DNA of 43,880 bases, taken from the NCBI GenBank assembly GCA_946486465.1, contig CAMLTY010000005.1:1-43880 (forward strand), read 5' to 3'. Each line of letters opens with the position of its first letter. Position 1 is the stretch's first letter. The DNA comes from an uncultured Mycoplasmatota bacterium. GTDB taxonomy: Bacteria; Bacillota_I; Bacilli_A; RF39; UBA660. Made by a program: the position numbers and the translations under genes. The notes under the pieces are model-generated. The model was not told where the DNA came from. It saw only the letters and a list, made by a program, of their open reading frames with translations, and made no database searches. Below are positions 31,813-40,426 of the stretch, piece after piece.

Positions 31813-33735
31813 ATGAAAGAATATGGGTTTGTTAGAGTAGGGGCAATTGTTAATAAGTTAGTACTTGCAAGTCCCGTGGATAATGCTAAAGAGATAGTTA
31901 GGATGATTAGGGAAGCTTATAAGAATAATATTTCTATTGTTACTACTCCTGAACTTGCTCTTACTGGTTATACTTGTGGGGATTTGTTCTTACAAGATGA
32001 ATTGATTGAGAAGAGTGAAGATGCTTTAAGAGTTATTCTTGATGAGACTAAAGATTTAGATATTATTTCTATAATAGGGATGCCTATAAGATGTAATAAT
32101 CAGTTGTTAAACTGTGCAGTTGTTATAGAAAAAGGTAATATTTTGGGGATTGTTCCTAAGACTTATATACCTAATTATAGTGAGTTTTATGAGAAGAGAT
32201 GGTTTACTTCTAGTGTTGATTTAAAGAATAGTGAAGTTAATCTATTAGATAGATTAGTACCTATTTCTACTAAGTTAATATTTAAAGATAAAAAATATAA
32301 GGAAGTATCTTTTGCAATTGAGATATGTGAAGATTTGTGGGCTGTATTTCCTCCTAGTAATAATCATGCTTTAAATGGTGCTTCTATTATCTTTAATTTA
32401 TCTAGTAGTAATGAGATAGTTGGTAAAGATAGTTATAGAAGAAATTTGGTTTCTATAGAGTCTGCTAAAACAATATCAGGCTATATTTATGCAAGTAGTG
32501 GTATTATGGAATCTACTTCTGATTTAGTATTTGGAGGGGCTTCTTTAATCTATGAGAATGGTAAATTATTAAAGTCTAATAAACGCTTTGAAATAGAAAG
32601 TAATTTAATATATGCTGATATTGATGTTAAAAGATTAATTAATGAAAGATGTCGTAATAGTAGTTTTGCAGGAAGCCTTTATGATGGCGATTATAAAGTG
32701 ATAGATGTTAATGTTAGTGATAGGATAAAGAATCTTGATAGGACTTATAAGATGTATTCTTTTATACCTACAACTGATAAAGAGAAAAGGTTTGAAGAGA
32801 TATTAGAAATACAAAGTAGTGCCCTTGCAAGACGTATAATTCACTTAAATAATACTAAATGTGTTATAGCTATGTCTGGAGGACTTGATTCTACTCTTGC
32901 TTTCTTAGTTATAGTTAGGTCTTTTCGTAAACTTGGACTTGATAATAAAAATATTATAGGAGTTACGATGCCAGGATTTGGTACTACAGATAGGACTTAT
33001 TTAAATGCTATTAATTTAGTTAAAGAATATGGGGCGACTTTAAAAGAAGTTAGTATTAAAGAGGCAAGTTTACTTCATATGAAGGATATTGGACTTGATG
33101 AATCTGATAGAAGTGTTACTTATGAGAATATCCAGGCAAGAGAAAGGACCCAAATACTTATGGATATTGCTAATATGGTAGGAGGTATTGTTATTGGAAC
33201 AGGTGATTTATCAGAACTTGCCCTTGGATGGTGTACTTATAATGGAGACCATATGAGTATGTATTCAGTTAATTCATCTATTCCTAAGACTTTAGTAAGA
33301 CATTTAGTAGGTTATGTTAAAGATAATAGCAGTGATGAGAGAAAGAAAATATTAACAGACATCTTAGATACTCCTATATCTCCAGAGTTATTACCTCCTG
33401 ACGAAGCGGGTAATATCTTACAGAAGACAGAGTCTAGTATTGGTCCTTATGTCTTACATGATTTCTTCTTATATCATCTGTTAAGATATGGAGCATCTTT
33501 TAAGAAAATATATTTTCTTGCCAAAATAACTTTTAAAGATAGTTTTGGAAGTTATGAGATTAAAAAGTGGTTAAAAGTTTTTGTAAAGCGTTTTTATACA
33601 CAACAATTTAAAAGAAATGCTGTTCCTGATGGTGTTAAAGTTGGTACTATTAGTTTATCTCCTCGAGGAGATTTAAGGATGCCTAGTGAAGCTAGTTATG
33701 AGAGGATATTAGAAGAGTTAGATAAAATTTCTTAA
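31813..33735 (+). CDS. nadE: Glutamine-dependent NAD synthetase
   Basis: 640 residues in two domains. The N-terminal nitrilase-type glutaminase has the Glu47 (PELALTGY), Lys116 (VPKTYIP), Cys172 (EICEDLW) triad. The C-terminal synthetase has the P-loop SGGLDS (355-360) and TGDLSELALGW. It converts nicotinate adenine dinucleotide to NAD using ammonia made from glutamine. GAAAGGGAG precedes the ATG. No nicotinate-mononucleotide adenylyltransferase (nadD) is in the operon, so that step must be encoded elsewhere. A dispersed repeat abuts the stop codon. Confidence 0.95.
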   Translation: MKEYGFVRVGAIVNKLVLASPVDNAKEIVRMIREAYKNNISIVTTPELALTGYTCGDLFLQDELIEKSEDALRVILDETKDLDIISIIGMPIRCNNQLLNCAVVIEKGNILGIVPKTYIPNYSEFYEKRWFTSSVDLKNSEVNLLDRLVPISTKLIFKDKKYKEVSFAIEICEDLWAVFPPSNNHALNGASIIFNLSSSNEIVGKDSYRRNLVSIESAKTISGYIYASSGIMESTSDLVFGGASLIYENGKLLKSNKRFEIESNLIYADIDVKRLINERCRNSSFAGSLYDGDYKVIDVNVSDRIKNLDRTYKMYSFIPTTDKEKRFEEILEIQSSALARRIIHLNNTKCVIAMSGGLDSTLAFLVIVRSFRKLGLDNKNIIGVTMPGFGTTDRTYLNAINLVKEYGATLKEVSIKEASLLHMKDIGLDESDRSVTYENIQARERTQILMDIANMVGGIVIGTGDLSELALGWCTYNGDHMSMYSVNSSIPKTLVRHLVGYVKDNSSDERKKILTDILDTPISPELLPPDEAGNILQKTESSIGPYVLHDFFLYHLLRYGASFKKIYFLAKITFKDSFGSYEIKKWLKVFVKRFYTQQFKRNAVPDGVKVGTISLSPRGDLRMPSEASYERILEELDKIS

Positions 33736-33752
33736 AAAAGTATGAATTTTGT

Positions 33753-33781
33753 AAATTGACCTCCATTTTAGGGGTCAATTT
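33753..33781 (+). terminator. Hairpin in repeat copy A, likely nadE terminator part 1
   Basis: A 9-bp perfect stem (33753-33761 with 33773-33781) extended by two G-C pairs. The following T run is short. This hairpin is missing from copy B. Confidence 0.5.
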
Positions 33782-33793
33782 TGCATTTTCCCT

Positions 33794-33825
33794 AGGCGAA
33801 TTTAATAAATTCAGCCTCTTTTTTT
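33794..33825 (+). terminator. Second hairpin in repeat copy A with T run
   Basis: AGGC/GCCT clamp (33794-33797 with 33814-33817), one bulged A, then a 6-bp AT stem and a run of seven T. It probably ends the NAD operon. Confidence 0.65.
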
Positions 33826-33926
33826 ATTGAATTTTCAAAATCATCTTTTTGCATTAATTTCTTCCATATGTTAGTGTACTTACCACATACATGTATGAAA
33901 CCAATTTTAGAAAGTGAGGTAAATTA

Positions 33927-34772
33927 ATGGAAAATAATGAAAATGATAACTTTGTAAGCCTTTTAGCAGACAGTACCTTTAAGTATATGTTTAAAGATTA
34001 TAGAGATTTTTTTAAAAAGGTAATTAAATCAACAACTAATGTCGATATAAGTGAATATGAACTTTATAATAATGAGATAAATAGTGGAAATATTGCAAGA
34101 GATTATAGACTAGATATACTACTAAAGAAAGATAATGATTTTATTATAATAGAAATGAATAAAAATGCTGATAAAAGGACTTTATTAAAAGCTAGGAAGT
34201 ATCTATATGCTAAAGCACAGGACGGAGGACTAGTAGAAGGAGAAGAATTTAAAAAGATGAGAACTATTCTTATTAACTTTAATAATTCTAAATATAAGAA
34301 CGATAAAGAAACGATTAGTGTTGGATATGATTTAATAAATGAAAAATATAATGATGTTATAGATGAAATAAAAATTTATGACATATATCTTGCAAGTCTT
34401 AAAAATGTTCGTTATAATGGTAGTAACGAGAAAGAAACATATTTAGCAATGTTTAGAGCAGAGTCATTTGAAGAGATGAGAGATATTGCTAATGGTAATG
34501 AGGAGGCTTTGAAAGTAGTGGAAGAACTAGAAAGATTAAGTGAAAATGATGAGTTTAGAGTCCTTTATGATGCTGAGAAAATGAGAAGAAAAGAAATAAA
34601 CTCTGCAAGACTTGATGGCTATGATGATGGTTTTGAAAATGGAATTATTAAAGGAAAAGAAGAAGAAAAAATAGAAATTGCTAAGAATCTCATTAAAAAG
34701 GGAGTATCTTTCGAAATAGTATCCGAAAGTACCGGATTAAGTATTGGAGAACTAGAAGAACTAAATAAATAA
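33927..34772 (+). CDS. Rpn-like PD-(D/E)XK nuclease / putative transposase
   Basis: 281 residues. The N-terminal part has DSTFKYMFKDYRDFF, and the core is DYRLDILLKKDNDF followed by IIIEMNKN, the Asp ... Glu-x-Asn/Gln pattern of the Rpn/YhgA-type PD-(D/E)XK family. Members promote recombination or act as anti-phage or mobile nucleases, and the exact role here is unknown. The C-terminal third is helical and charged, ending with a GLSIGELEELNK tail that may be a small HTH-like module. A near-identical copy of the C-terminal part lies downstream. A 12-bp palindrome (33886-33897) is in its upstream region. GTGAGG lies before the ATG. Confidence 0.82.
   Translation: MENNENDNFVSLLADSTFKYMFKDYRDFFKKVIKSTTNVDISEYELYNNEINSGNIARDYRLDILLKKDNDFIIIEMNKNADKRTLLKARKYLYAKAQDGGLVEGEEFKKMRTILINFNNSKYKNDKETISVGYDLINEKYNDVIDEIKIYDIYLASLKNVRYNGSNEKETYLAMFRAESFEEMRDIANGNEEALKVVEELERLSENDEFRVLYDAEKMRRKEINSARLDGYDDGFENGIIKGKEEEKIEIAKNLIKKGVSFEIVSESTGLSIGELEELNK
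34386..34663 (+). repeat. Direct repeat unit 1 (inside the Rpn-like gene)
   Basis: 278 bases nearly identical to 34854-35131, offset 468, with about three mismatches by eye. It covers the coding region for residues about 154-246. Confidence 0.9.
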
Positions 34773-34797
34773 GCAAAAATAATAACTACTTATAACT

Positions 34798-34830
34798 AAA
34801 GAAAGAAATGTGATTATTTCTTTCTTTTTA
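34798..34830 (+). terminator. Intrinsic terminator after the Rpn-like gene
   Basis: A 12-bp AT-rich stem (34798-34809 with 34816-34827) and T run. It lies between the complete gene and its truncated copy. Confidence 0.75.
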
Positions 34831-34850
34831 TGATTATAGTAAATTAAAAG

Positions 34851-35252
34851 ATGTATCTTGCAAGTCTTAAAAATGTTCGTTATAATGGTAGTAACGAAAA
34901 AGAAACATATTTAGCAATGTTTAGAGCAGAGTCATTTGAAGAGATGAGAGATATTGCTAATGGTAATGAGGAGGCTTTGAAAGTAGTGGAAGAACTAGAA
35001 AGATTAAGTGAAAATGATGAGTTTAGAGTCCTTTATGATGCTGAGAAAATGAGAAGAAAAGAGATAAACTCTGCAAGACTTGATGGCTATGATGATGGTT
35101 TTGAAAATGGAATTACTAAAGGAAAAGAAGAGGTTGCTAAGGCAAAAGAAATAGAAATTGCAAACAATCTTCTTAATATAGGTACACCTAAAGAAGATAT
35201 AATAAAAGTTACTGGTTTAAGTGTAGAAGCACTAGAGAACTTAACTGACTAA
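34851..35252 (+). pseudogene. Truncated Rpn-like gene copy with alternative C-terminal tail
   Basis: An open frame of 133 residues that begins inside the repeat region, without the nuclease core and without a Shine-Dalgarno before ATG 34851. Residues 2-94 are almost identical to the C-terminal part of the preceding gene. The tail then diverges (VAKAKEIEIANNLLNIGTPK ... GLSVEALENLTD versus KIEIAKNLIKKGVSFEIVSE ... GLSIGELEELNK). The upstream terminator and the missing ribosome binding site suggest it is not expressed. The tail stays open, so it could act as a reservoir for tail exchange by recombination. An alternative is simple decay after tandem duplication. Confidence 0.7.
34854..35131 (+). 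repeat. Direct repeat unit 2 (inside the truncated copy)
   Basis: Partner of 34386-34663. Identity stops abruptly on both sides, which suggests a recent duplication. Confidence 0.9.
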
Positions 35253-35259
35253 ATATTAC

Positions 35260-35290
35260 AAAACTGATAGATACATTTTATCAGTTTTTT
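35260..35290 (+). terminator. Intrinsic terminator after the truncated copy
   Basis: A 10-bp stem (35260-35269 with 35279-35288) with a T run. A TATAAT box at 35315-35320, downstream, is probably the -10 of the rlmN operon, although no good -35 is placed at 17 bases. Confidence 0.75.
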
Positions 35291-35357
35291 GATGTATTTC
35301 TTTAACTTTTACTGTATAATATATGTAGTAACAAAGGAGTATAACCGGAGGTGAGTT

Positions 35358-36377
35358 ATGAGTATATATGATTTAACTATAGATGAATTAACAGAATACT
35401 TTCTAAAAATAGGTGAGAAAAAATATTATGCTAAAGAACTTTTCTCTTGGCTTTATAATAAGAGAATTACTTCTTTTAGTGATGCAACTAATATAAAGAA
35501 AGAGACAAGAGAAAGACTAAGTAAAGACTTTACTATTTCTAATATAGAGATAGTTACAGTAGAAAAAGCTAAAGACGTTAGAAAGTACTTATTTAAACTT
35601 AGAGATGGTGAACATATTGAAGCCGTACTTATGAACCATGATTATGGCAATAGTCTTTGTATATCTAGTCAAGTAGGATGTAATATGGGCTGTAAGTTTT
35701 GTGAATCAGGTAGACGTAAGAAAGTCCGTAATTTAGCTACTGGAGAGATGGTAGAACAAATACTTAAAGTAGAAAATGAGTCTGACCTTAGAATTAGTCA
35801 TGTTGTTATTATGGGAATAGGAGAGCCTTTTGATAATTATGATAACATTTGTAACTTTATAAGAATTATAAATCATCTTAAAGGACTTAATATAGGAGCA
35901 AGACATATAACTGTATCAACTTGTGGACTTGTTCCTAAAATACTAGAATTTAGTGAGTTTCCTTATCAAGTAAATCTTGCGATTAGTCTACATGCTCCTA
36001 ATGATAAACTAAGAGGTGAAATAATGCCTATCGCTAAAGCTTATCCTTTAAAAGATTTGATAAATGCTATTAAAATATATTTAGAGAAGACTAATAGAAG
36101 AGTAACCTTTGAATATATAATGTTAGCTGGAGTTAACGATAGTGTTGATAATGCTTTAGAACTTGTTCATTTACTTAAAGGAATAAACTGCTATGTTAAT
36201 TTAATACCATATAATGAAACAGAAGCTTTACAGTATAAACGAAGTAACCCTTTAACAATTGCCAAGTTTTATGATATACTAAAGAAAAACAATATTACAG
36301 TTACAATTAGGCGAGAATTTGGTGGTACTATTAGTGCTGCTTGTGGACAGCTTAGAAGTAAGAAGGAGGAAATATGA
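35358..36377 (+). CDS. rlmN: Dual-specificity 23S rRNA/tRNA adenine-C2 methyltransferase RlmN
   Basis: 339 residues. The radical-SAM cluster motif is CNMGCKFC (Cys108, Cys112, Cys115), and the C-terminal methyl-carrier Cys329 lies in SAACGQL. GARHITVSTCGLVPKI and NLAISLHAPND are typical of RlmN rather than Cfr. It methylates A2503 of 23S rRNA, and in some bacteria also A37 of tRNA. First gene of the conserved rlmN-prpC-prkC-rsgA-rpe operon. GGAGGTGA lies before the ATG. It overlaps prpC by four bases. Confidence 0.95.
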   Translation: MSIYDLTIDELTEYFLKIGEKKYYAKELFSWLYNKRITSFSDATNIKKETRERLSKDFTISNIEIVTVEKAKDVRKYLFKLRDGEHIEAVLMNHDYGNSLCISSQVGCNMGCKFCESGRRKKVRNLATGEMVEQILKVENESDLRISHVVIMGIGEPFDNYDNICNFIRIINHLKGLNIGARHITVSTCGLVPKILEFSEFPYQVNLAISLHAPNDKLRGEIMPIAKAYPLKDLINAIKIYLEKTNRRVTFEYIMLAGVNDSVDNALELVHLLKGINCYVNLIPYNETEALQYKRSNPLTIAKFYDILKKNNITVTIRREFGGTISAACGQLRSKKEEI

Positions 36378-37114
36378 AATCGTTTTATTTAACTGATGCT
36401 GGAAAGGTTAGAGATCATAACGAAGACAGTGTCTTAATAGTACATAATAGTGATAATGATACACTTATGGCAATCGCTGATGGTATGGGGGGACATTCTG
36501 CAGGAGAAGTCGCATCCTCTATCGCTATAACTCATCTTGCTAAAGACTTTAATGAAAACTTTCACAATATGAGTAAGATGGATGCTGTTAACTTTTTAAG
36601 AGATAGTGTTAATGAAATTAATGATGGTATTTTTAGACATGAAAAAACTCATCCTGAAAGTAAAGGTATGGGAACAACCCTTGTTACCGCTATCATTACT
36701 AAAGATTATATATTATTTGGTAATATTGGTGATTCTTCTGGCTTTGTTATTAAAGATAATAAACTTCATAAAGTAACATATGACCATACATTAGTTAATT
36801 TGTTAGTGTCAGCAGGAGAATTAACAGAAGAAGAAGCTAAGGACCATCCTAAGAAAAATGTTTTGATGAAAGCATTAGGGGCAAATGACCCAATAGATAT
36901 AGATATCTTTGATTGTGATATGGAAATAGATGCTATACTTTTATCTAGTGATGGACTTACTAATATGTTAGATGAAGAGTCTATTGAAAAAGTCTTAACT
37001 GGAGAAGGAGATATTGAAGATAAAGTTATAAAATTAATTAGGAAAGCAAATAATCGAGGTGGTACTGATAATATATCAGTAGCATACTTAATTTTAGGAG
37101 AAGGTGAAGAATAA
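36374..37114 (+). CDS. prpC: PP2C-type Ser/Thr phosphatase PrpC
   Basis: 246 residues with the metal-binding motifs of bacterial PP2C: DHNEDS near the N-terminus, ADGMGGHSAGEVAS, GDSSGF and GGTDNIS near the end. It reverses phosphorylation by the next gene's kinase, PrkC, with which it shares a one-base overlap. The pair regulates cell wall growth and stationary-phase physiology in Firmicutes. AAGGAGG lies before the ATG. Confidence 0.95.
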   Translation: MKSFYLTDAGKVRDHNEDSVLIVHNSDNDTLMAIADGMGGHSAGEVASSIAITHLAKDFNENFHNMSKMDAVNFLRDSVNEINDGIFRHEKTHPESKGMGTTLVTAIITKDYILFGNIGDSSGFVIKDNKLHKVTYDHTLVNLLVSAGELTEEEAKDHPKKNVLMKALGANDPIDIDIFDCDMEIDAILLSSDGLTNMLDEESIEKVLTGEGDIEDKVIKLIRKANNRGGTDNISVAYLILGEGEE

Positions 37115-38898
37115 TGGTTACAAAGGGGCAAAAAATTAATGATCGTTATGAGATAATTAAATCAATAGGCGAAGGTGGTATGGCTAATGTCTATCTTGCA
37201 TATGATACTATACTTGATAGAAATGTAGCGATAAAAGTATTAAGGGGTGACCTTGCAAATGATGAGAAGTTTGTAAGACGTTTTCAACGTGAAGCTTTAT
37301 CAGCTTCTAGTCTTTCTCATCCTAATATCGTTGCCATGTATGATGTGGGAGAAGATAATGGACTTTATTATATTGTTATGGAGTACGTGGAAGGAAAGAC
37401 TTTAAAACAATTGCTTAAAAAACGTGGTAGTCTAACATTATCAGAAGCGATAGATATCATGTTACAATTAACAGATGGTATGGCTCATGCTCATGACTCA
37501 TATATCGTTCATAGGGATTTAAAACCACAAAATATAATGATACAAGATGATGGACAAATTAAAATAACAGACTTTGGTATTGCTATGGCTCTTAACTCTA
37601 CCCAATTAACGCAAACTAATTCAGTAATGGGTTCAGTTCACTATTTACCTCCTGAACAAGCAGCTGGTAAAGGGGCAACTATTAAAAGTGATATTTATTC
37701 GATGGGAATTATTTTCTATGAATTATTAACGGGAGAATTACCTTTCAAAGGAGATAGTGCTGTTGAAATTGCCCTAAAACAAATGAAAGAACCTCTACCT
37801 GATGTTCATAAATTAAATAATGATATTCCCCAAAGTATCGAAAATATTATTTTGAAAGCCACTGCTAAGAACCCTAAAAATAGATATGATGATGCTAAGA
37901 GTATGCATAATGACTTATTAACCGCTTTAAATGATGATAGAATAAATGAACCACCTTATGTTTATCCATATCCTGAAAATGAAGTGGATGAGACAACAAA
38001 AATAATGAAACCAATTAGTGATGAAAATGAAGGTATCGCGACACCTATTACTGATGAAAAGGTAAAAAAATCCAATAAATTAATTATCGCTTTATCAATA
38101 ATCGCTGGCGTTATCGTGGTAGCATTAATATCAGTGTTCTTTATTATCCCTGCCTTAACAGCCGAAAAAGATGTTAAAGTACCAGATGTTAGTGGTATGA
38201 CAGTTAGTAAAGCGGAAGATACCCTTGAAGATGCCGGACTTACTGTTAATAGTAAAATAGAAGAAGTAAGTAGTGAAGATGTTAAGAAAAATAGAATTAT
38301 TAGAACTGACCCCAAAAGTGGTAGTACTGTTAAGGAGGGTACAAGAGTAACTCTTTATAAATCAACAGGTGTTAAGACATATGAACTTGAAAACTATGTT
38401 AATATGGATGTTAATGAAGTAAGAAAGACTCTAGAAGATATGGGACTAGAAGTTAAAATCCAACAGATAGAACCTGATTCTACAACTTGTTCTGTAATAG
38501 GACAAAACCTTGTTATTTCTCAATCACTTGATGAAGGCAGTGAAGTTAAATCAGGAGATGATATAACATTAACAGTTCTAAAAGCTATTACTTTCCCAGA
38601 CTGGTATTTACAAACAGCAGATGCAGTAACAAGTTGGGCAAATAATGCCTGTGTAACTGTAACAACAGAATATCAAGATGTAACAGATAAAAACATGGAT
38701 GGTAAGATTATTACTCAATCACGTCCTAATGGTTCTACAGTTAGAAATAATGATAGTGTAACTATTACAATTGGTAGATTAGTAGAGTCTAAGGATGATG
38801 ATACTACTACAACAGAACAAGAAGGAAATAATGGCAATAATAACAATAACAATAATTCCAATTCTTCATCAAATCCAAGTTCTCAAAGTAATGATTAG
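37114..38898 (+). CDS. prkC: PASTA-domain Ser/Thr protein kinase
   Basis: 594 residues. The kinase domain (about 8-270) has GEGGMANVYLA, Lys41, HRDLKPQN (Asp135) and DFG (Asp153). A TM lies at about 325-345. Three PASTA-type repeats follow (VPDVSGMTVSKAEDTLEDAG; VNMDVNEVRKTLEDMG; FPDWYLQTADAVTSWA), then an Asn/Ser-rich tail. PASTA kinases sense muropeptides or lipid II and control wall synthesis. The third repeat is more diverged. Order prpC-prkC-rsgA-rpe is the usual Firmicute arrangement. Confidence 0.96.
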   Translation: MVTKGQKINDRYEIIKSIGEGGMANVYLAYDTILDRNVAIKVLRGDLANDEKFVRRFQREALSASSLSHPNIVAMYDVGEDNGLYYIVMEYVEGKTLKQLLKKRGSLTLSEAIDIMLQLTDGMAHAHDSYIVHRDLKPQNIMIQDDGQIKITDFGIAMALNSTQLTQTNSVMGSVHYLPPEQAAGKGATIKSDIYSMGIIFYELLTGELPFKGDSAVEIALKQMKEPLPDVHKLNNDIPQSIENIILKATAKNPKNRYDDAKSMHNDLLTALNDDRINEPPYVYPYPENEVDETTKIMKPISDENEGIATPITDEKVKKSNKLIIALSIIAGVIVVALISVFFIIPALTAEKDVKVPDVSGMTVSKAEDTLEDAGLTVNSKIEEVSSEDVKKNRIIRTDPKSGSTVKEGTRVTLYKSTGVKTYELENYVNMDVNEVRKTLEDMGLEVKIQQIEPDSTTCSVIGQNLVISQSLDEGSEVKSGDDITLTVLKAITFPDWYLQTADAVTSWANNACVTVTTEYQDVTDKNMDGKIITQSRPNGSTVRNNDSVTITIGRLVESKDDDTTTTEQEGNNGNNNNNNNSNSSSNPSSQSND

Positions 38899-38906
38899 GA
38901 GAAAAA

Positions 38907-39740
38907 ATGCAAGGACAAATTATTAAAATAAGTAGTAATAGACATATAGTATCTAGTAATAATAAAACTTATAATACAATACCTAGAGGTAAATTTAGAA
39001 AAGATAAACTAATACCTAAAGTTGGGGATTATGTTAGATTTAATGAGAAAAGTTTAGTAATAGAAGAAATATTACCTAGGAAAAATACCTTTAATAGACC
39101 TATGGTTAGTAATATTGATAGAGCTTTCATTATAACAAGTCTTATTAATCCAGATTTTTCTTTAGGCTTATTAGATAAATTTATCGCTCATATGAAACTT
39201 AATAAGGTAGATGTTGTTATCTGCTTAACTAAGACTGATTTAGTTAGTAGGGAAACTTATGATAAAATAAAAGAGATAATGGTATATTATACTAATATAG
39301 GCTACACTGTTCTTACTAATTTAGAACTTGATAAAATAAAAGAATTAATTAAAGATAAGACAGTTGTCTTTATAGGACAAACAGGAGCAGGGAAGAGTAC
39401 TCTTTTAAATAAGTTAAATCCTAATTGGAATTTAAAGACAGGAGAAGTCTCTCTTGCTCTTGGTAGAGGAAGACATACAACAAGAAATGTAGAATTATAT
39501 GACTTTTTAGATGGGAAAGTCTTAGATACCCCAGGCTTTTCAGCTTTAGACCTTTCTATTTATAAAAAAGAAGATATCAAATATGCTTTTAGAGAGTTTT
39601 CTAATTACTCCTGTCCTTTTAGAGATTGTTCCCATACTAAAGAAAAAGAATGTGTGATAAAGAAAGCAGTGGAAGATGGAGAAATTCTTAAGAGTAGATA
39701 TGATAGTTATTTAAAGTTCTATGAGGAGGCGATTAAATGA
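38907..39740 (+). CDS. rsgA: Ribosome small-subunit-dependent GTPase RsgA
   Basis: 277 residues with the circularly permuted GTPase layout: G4 (LTKTD) precedes G1 (GQTGAGKS, 157-164), which precedes G3 (DTPG). A C-terminal zinc-binding cluster CPFRDCSH ... C follows. It aids 30S maturation. Starts nine bases after prkC behind AGGAGAA, and overlaps rpe by four bases. Confidence 0.95.
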   Translation: MQGQIIKISSNRHIVSSNNKTYNTIPRGKFRKDKLIPKVGDYVRFNEKSLVIEEILPRKNTFNRPMVSNIDRAFIITSLINPDFSLGLLDKFIAHMKLNKVDVVICLTKTDLVSRETYDKIKEIMVYYTNIGYTVLTNLELDKIKELIKDKTVVFIGQTGAGKSTLLNKLNPNWNLKTGEVSLALGRGRHTTRNVELYDFLDGKVLDTPGFSALDLSIYKKEDIKYAFREFSNYSCPFRDCSHTKEKECVIKKAVEDGEILKSRYDSYLKFYEEAIK

Positions 39741-40369
39741 TTAGTGCATCTTTTTTAACTAGTAAAGATATACCAAATACTTTAACAAAGTTAAACGATA
39801 CAGATGTAGACTTTATTCATGTAGATGTTATGGATGGTAAGTATGTAGAGACTAAATCATTACCATTTAAAGAGATGAGACATATCTATAAATTTACTGA
39901 TAAAAGATTAGATGTTCATTTAATGGTTGCATCCCCAAGTATTTATATTAGTGACTATGCTAGTCTAAATACAGAGTATATCACTATACATTTAGATACT
40001 TTAGAAGATACTCTAAGTAATTTAAAATTAATAAAAAGTTATGGAATAAAAACAGGCATTGCCCTTAACCCAACTGATAAAGTAGAAAAATTAATACCTT
40101 ATTTACCATATATAGATTTGATATTAGTAATGGGAGTTATACCAGGTAAAGGTGGACAAAAGTTTATTGATAAAACAATAGACAAATTAAAAGAATTAAA
40201 AGTCCTAAAAAAAGAATATAAAGACTTTAATTTTAAAATAAGTATAGATGGGGGAGTTAATGATATAGTTGCCAAAAAAATCCATAATTTAACTGATATT
40301 ATAGTAAGTGGTAATTATATAACAAGTAGTGATGATTATCAAAAGCAAATAAATAGTTTACGTTTTTAA
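39737..40369 (+). CDS. rpe: Ribulose-phosphate 3-epimerase
   Basis: 210 residues, TIM-barrel. Conserved active-site blocks are FIHVDVMDGKYV, LDVHLMV, MGVIPGKGGQKFI and ISIDGGVND. It interconverts ribulose-5-phosphate and xylulose-5-phosphate in the pentose phosphate pathway. The usual G-F-x-G-Q phosphate loop reads IPGKGGQ, a small variation. GAGGAG lies upstream and its start is inside rsgA's end. No terminator is obvious before the next promoter. Confidence 0.95.
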   Translation: MISASFLTSKDIPNTLTKLNDTDVDFIHVDVMDGKYVETKSLPFKEMRHIYKFTDKRLDVHLMVASPSIYISDYASLNTEYITIHLDTLEDTLSNLKLIKSYGIKTGIALNPTDKVEKLIPYLPYIDLILVMGVIPGKGGQKFIDKTIDKLKELKVLKKEYKDFNFKISIDGGVNDIVAKKIHNLTDIIVSGNYITSSDDYQKQINSLRF

Positions 40370-40385
40370 AGTAAAATGTTATAAT
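40357..40385 (+). promoter_or_regulatory. Extended -10 promoter before the 260-residue membrane protein
   Basis: TTTACG (40357-40362) overlapping the end of rpe, a 17-base spacer and TATAAT (40380-40385) preceded by TGT. Confidence 0.6.
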
Positions 40386-40426
40386 TTATTTAGATTAAAT
40401 AAAGAATAAATGAAAGGGTGTAGTCT

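Larger units (their letters stand above)
33734..33858 (+). repeat. Dispersed intergenic repeat, copy A
   Basis: The first 26 bases (33734-33759) are identical to 43381-43406. A CCCTAG block and a TTGAATTTT block recur at nearly the same offsets (56 and about 93 bases in), and CTTTTTGCA recurs at about 111. The whole is about 120 bases long and lies between nadE and an Rpn-like gene. Copy B also lies upstream of an Rpn-like gene. Inside copy A are two hairpins, the second ending in a T run. Confidence 0.7.

Noticed and set aside
33736-33759. Read-through extension of nadE
   Set aside because: The frame after the nadE stop continues only seven codons and belongs to the dispersed repeat. nadE is complete without it.
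33886-33897. 12-base palindrome upstream of the Rpn-like gene as an operator
   Set aside because: It occurs once, no regulator is nearby and the context is AT-rich, so chance is likely. It is mentioned only in the gene entry.
35358-36377. Cfr-type resistance methyltransferase
   Set aside because: The conserved blocks and operon context (prpC, prkC, rsgA, rpe) fit RlmN; Cfr-specific sequence was not seen.
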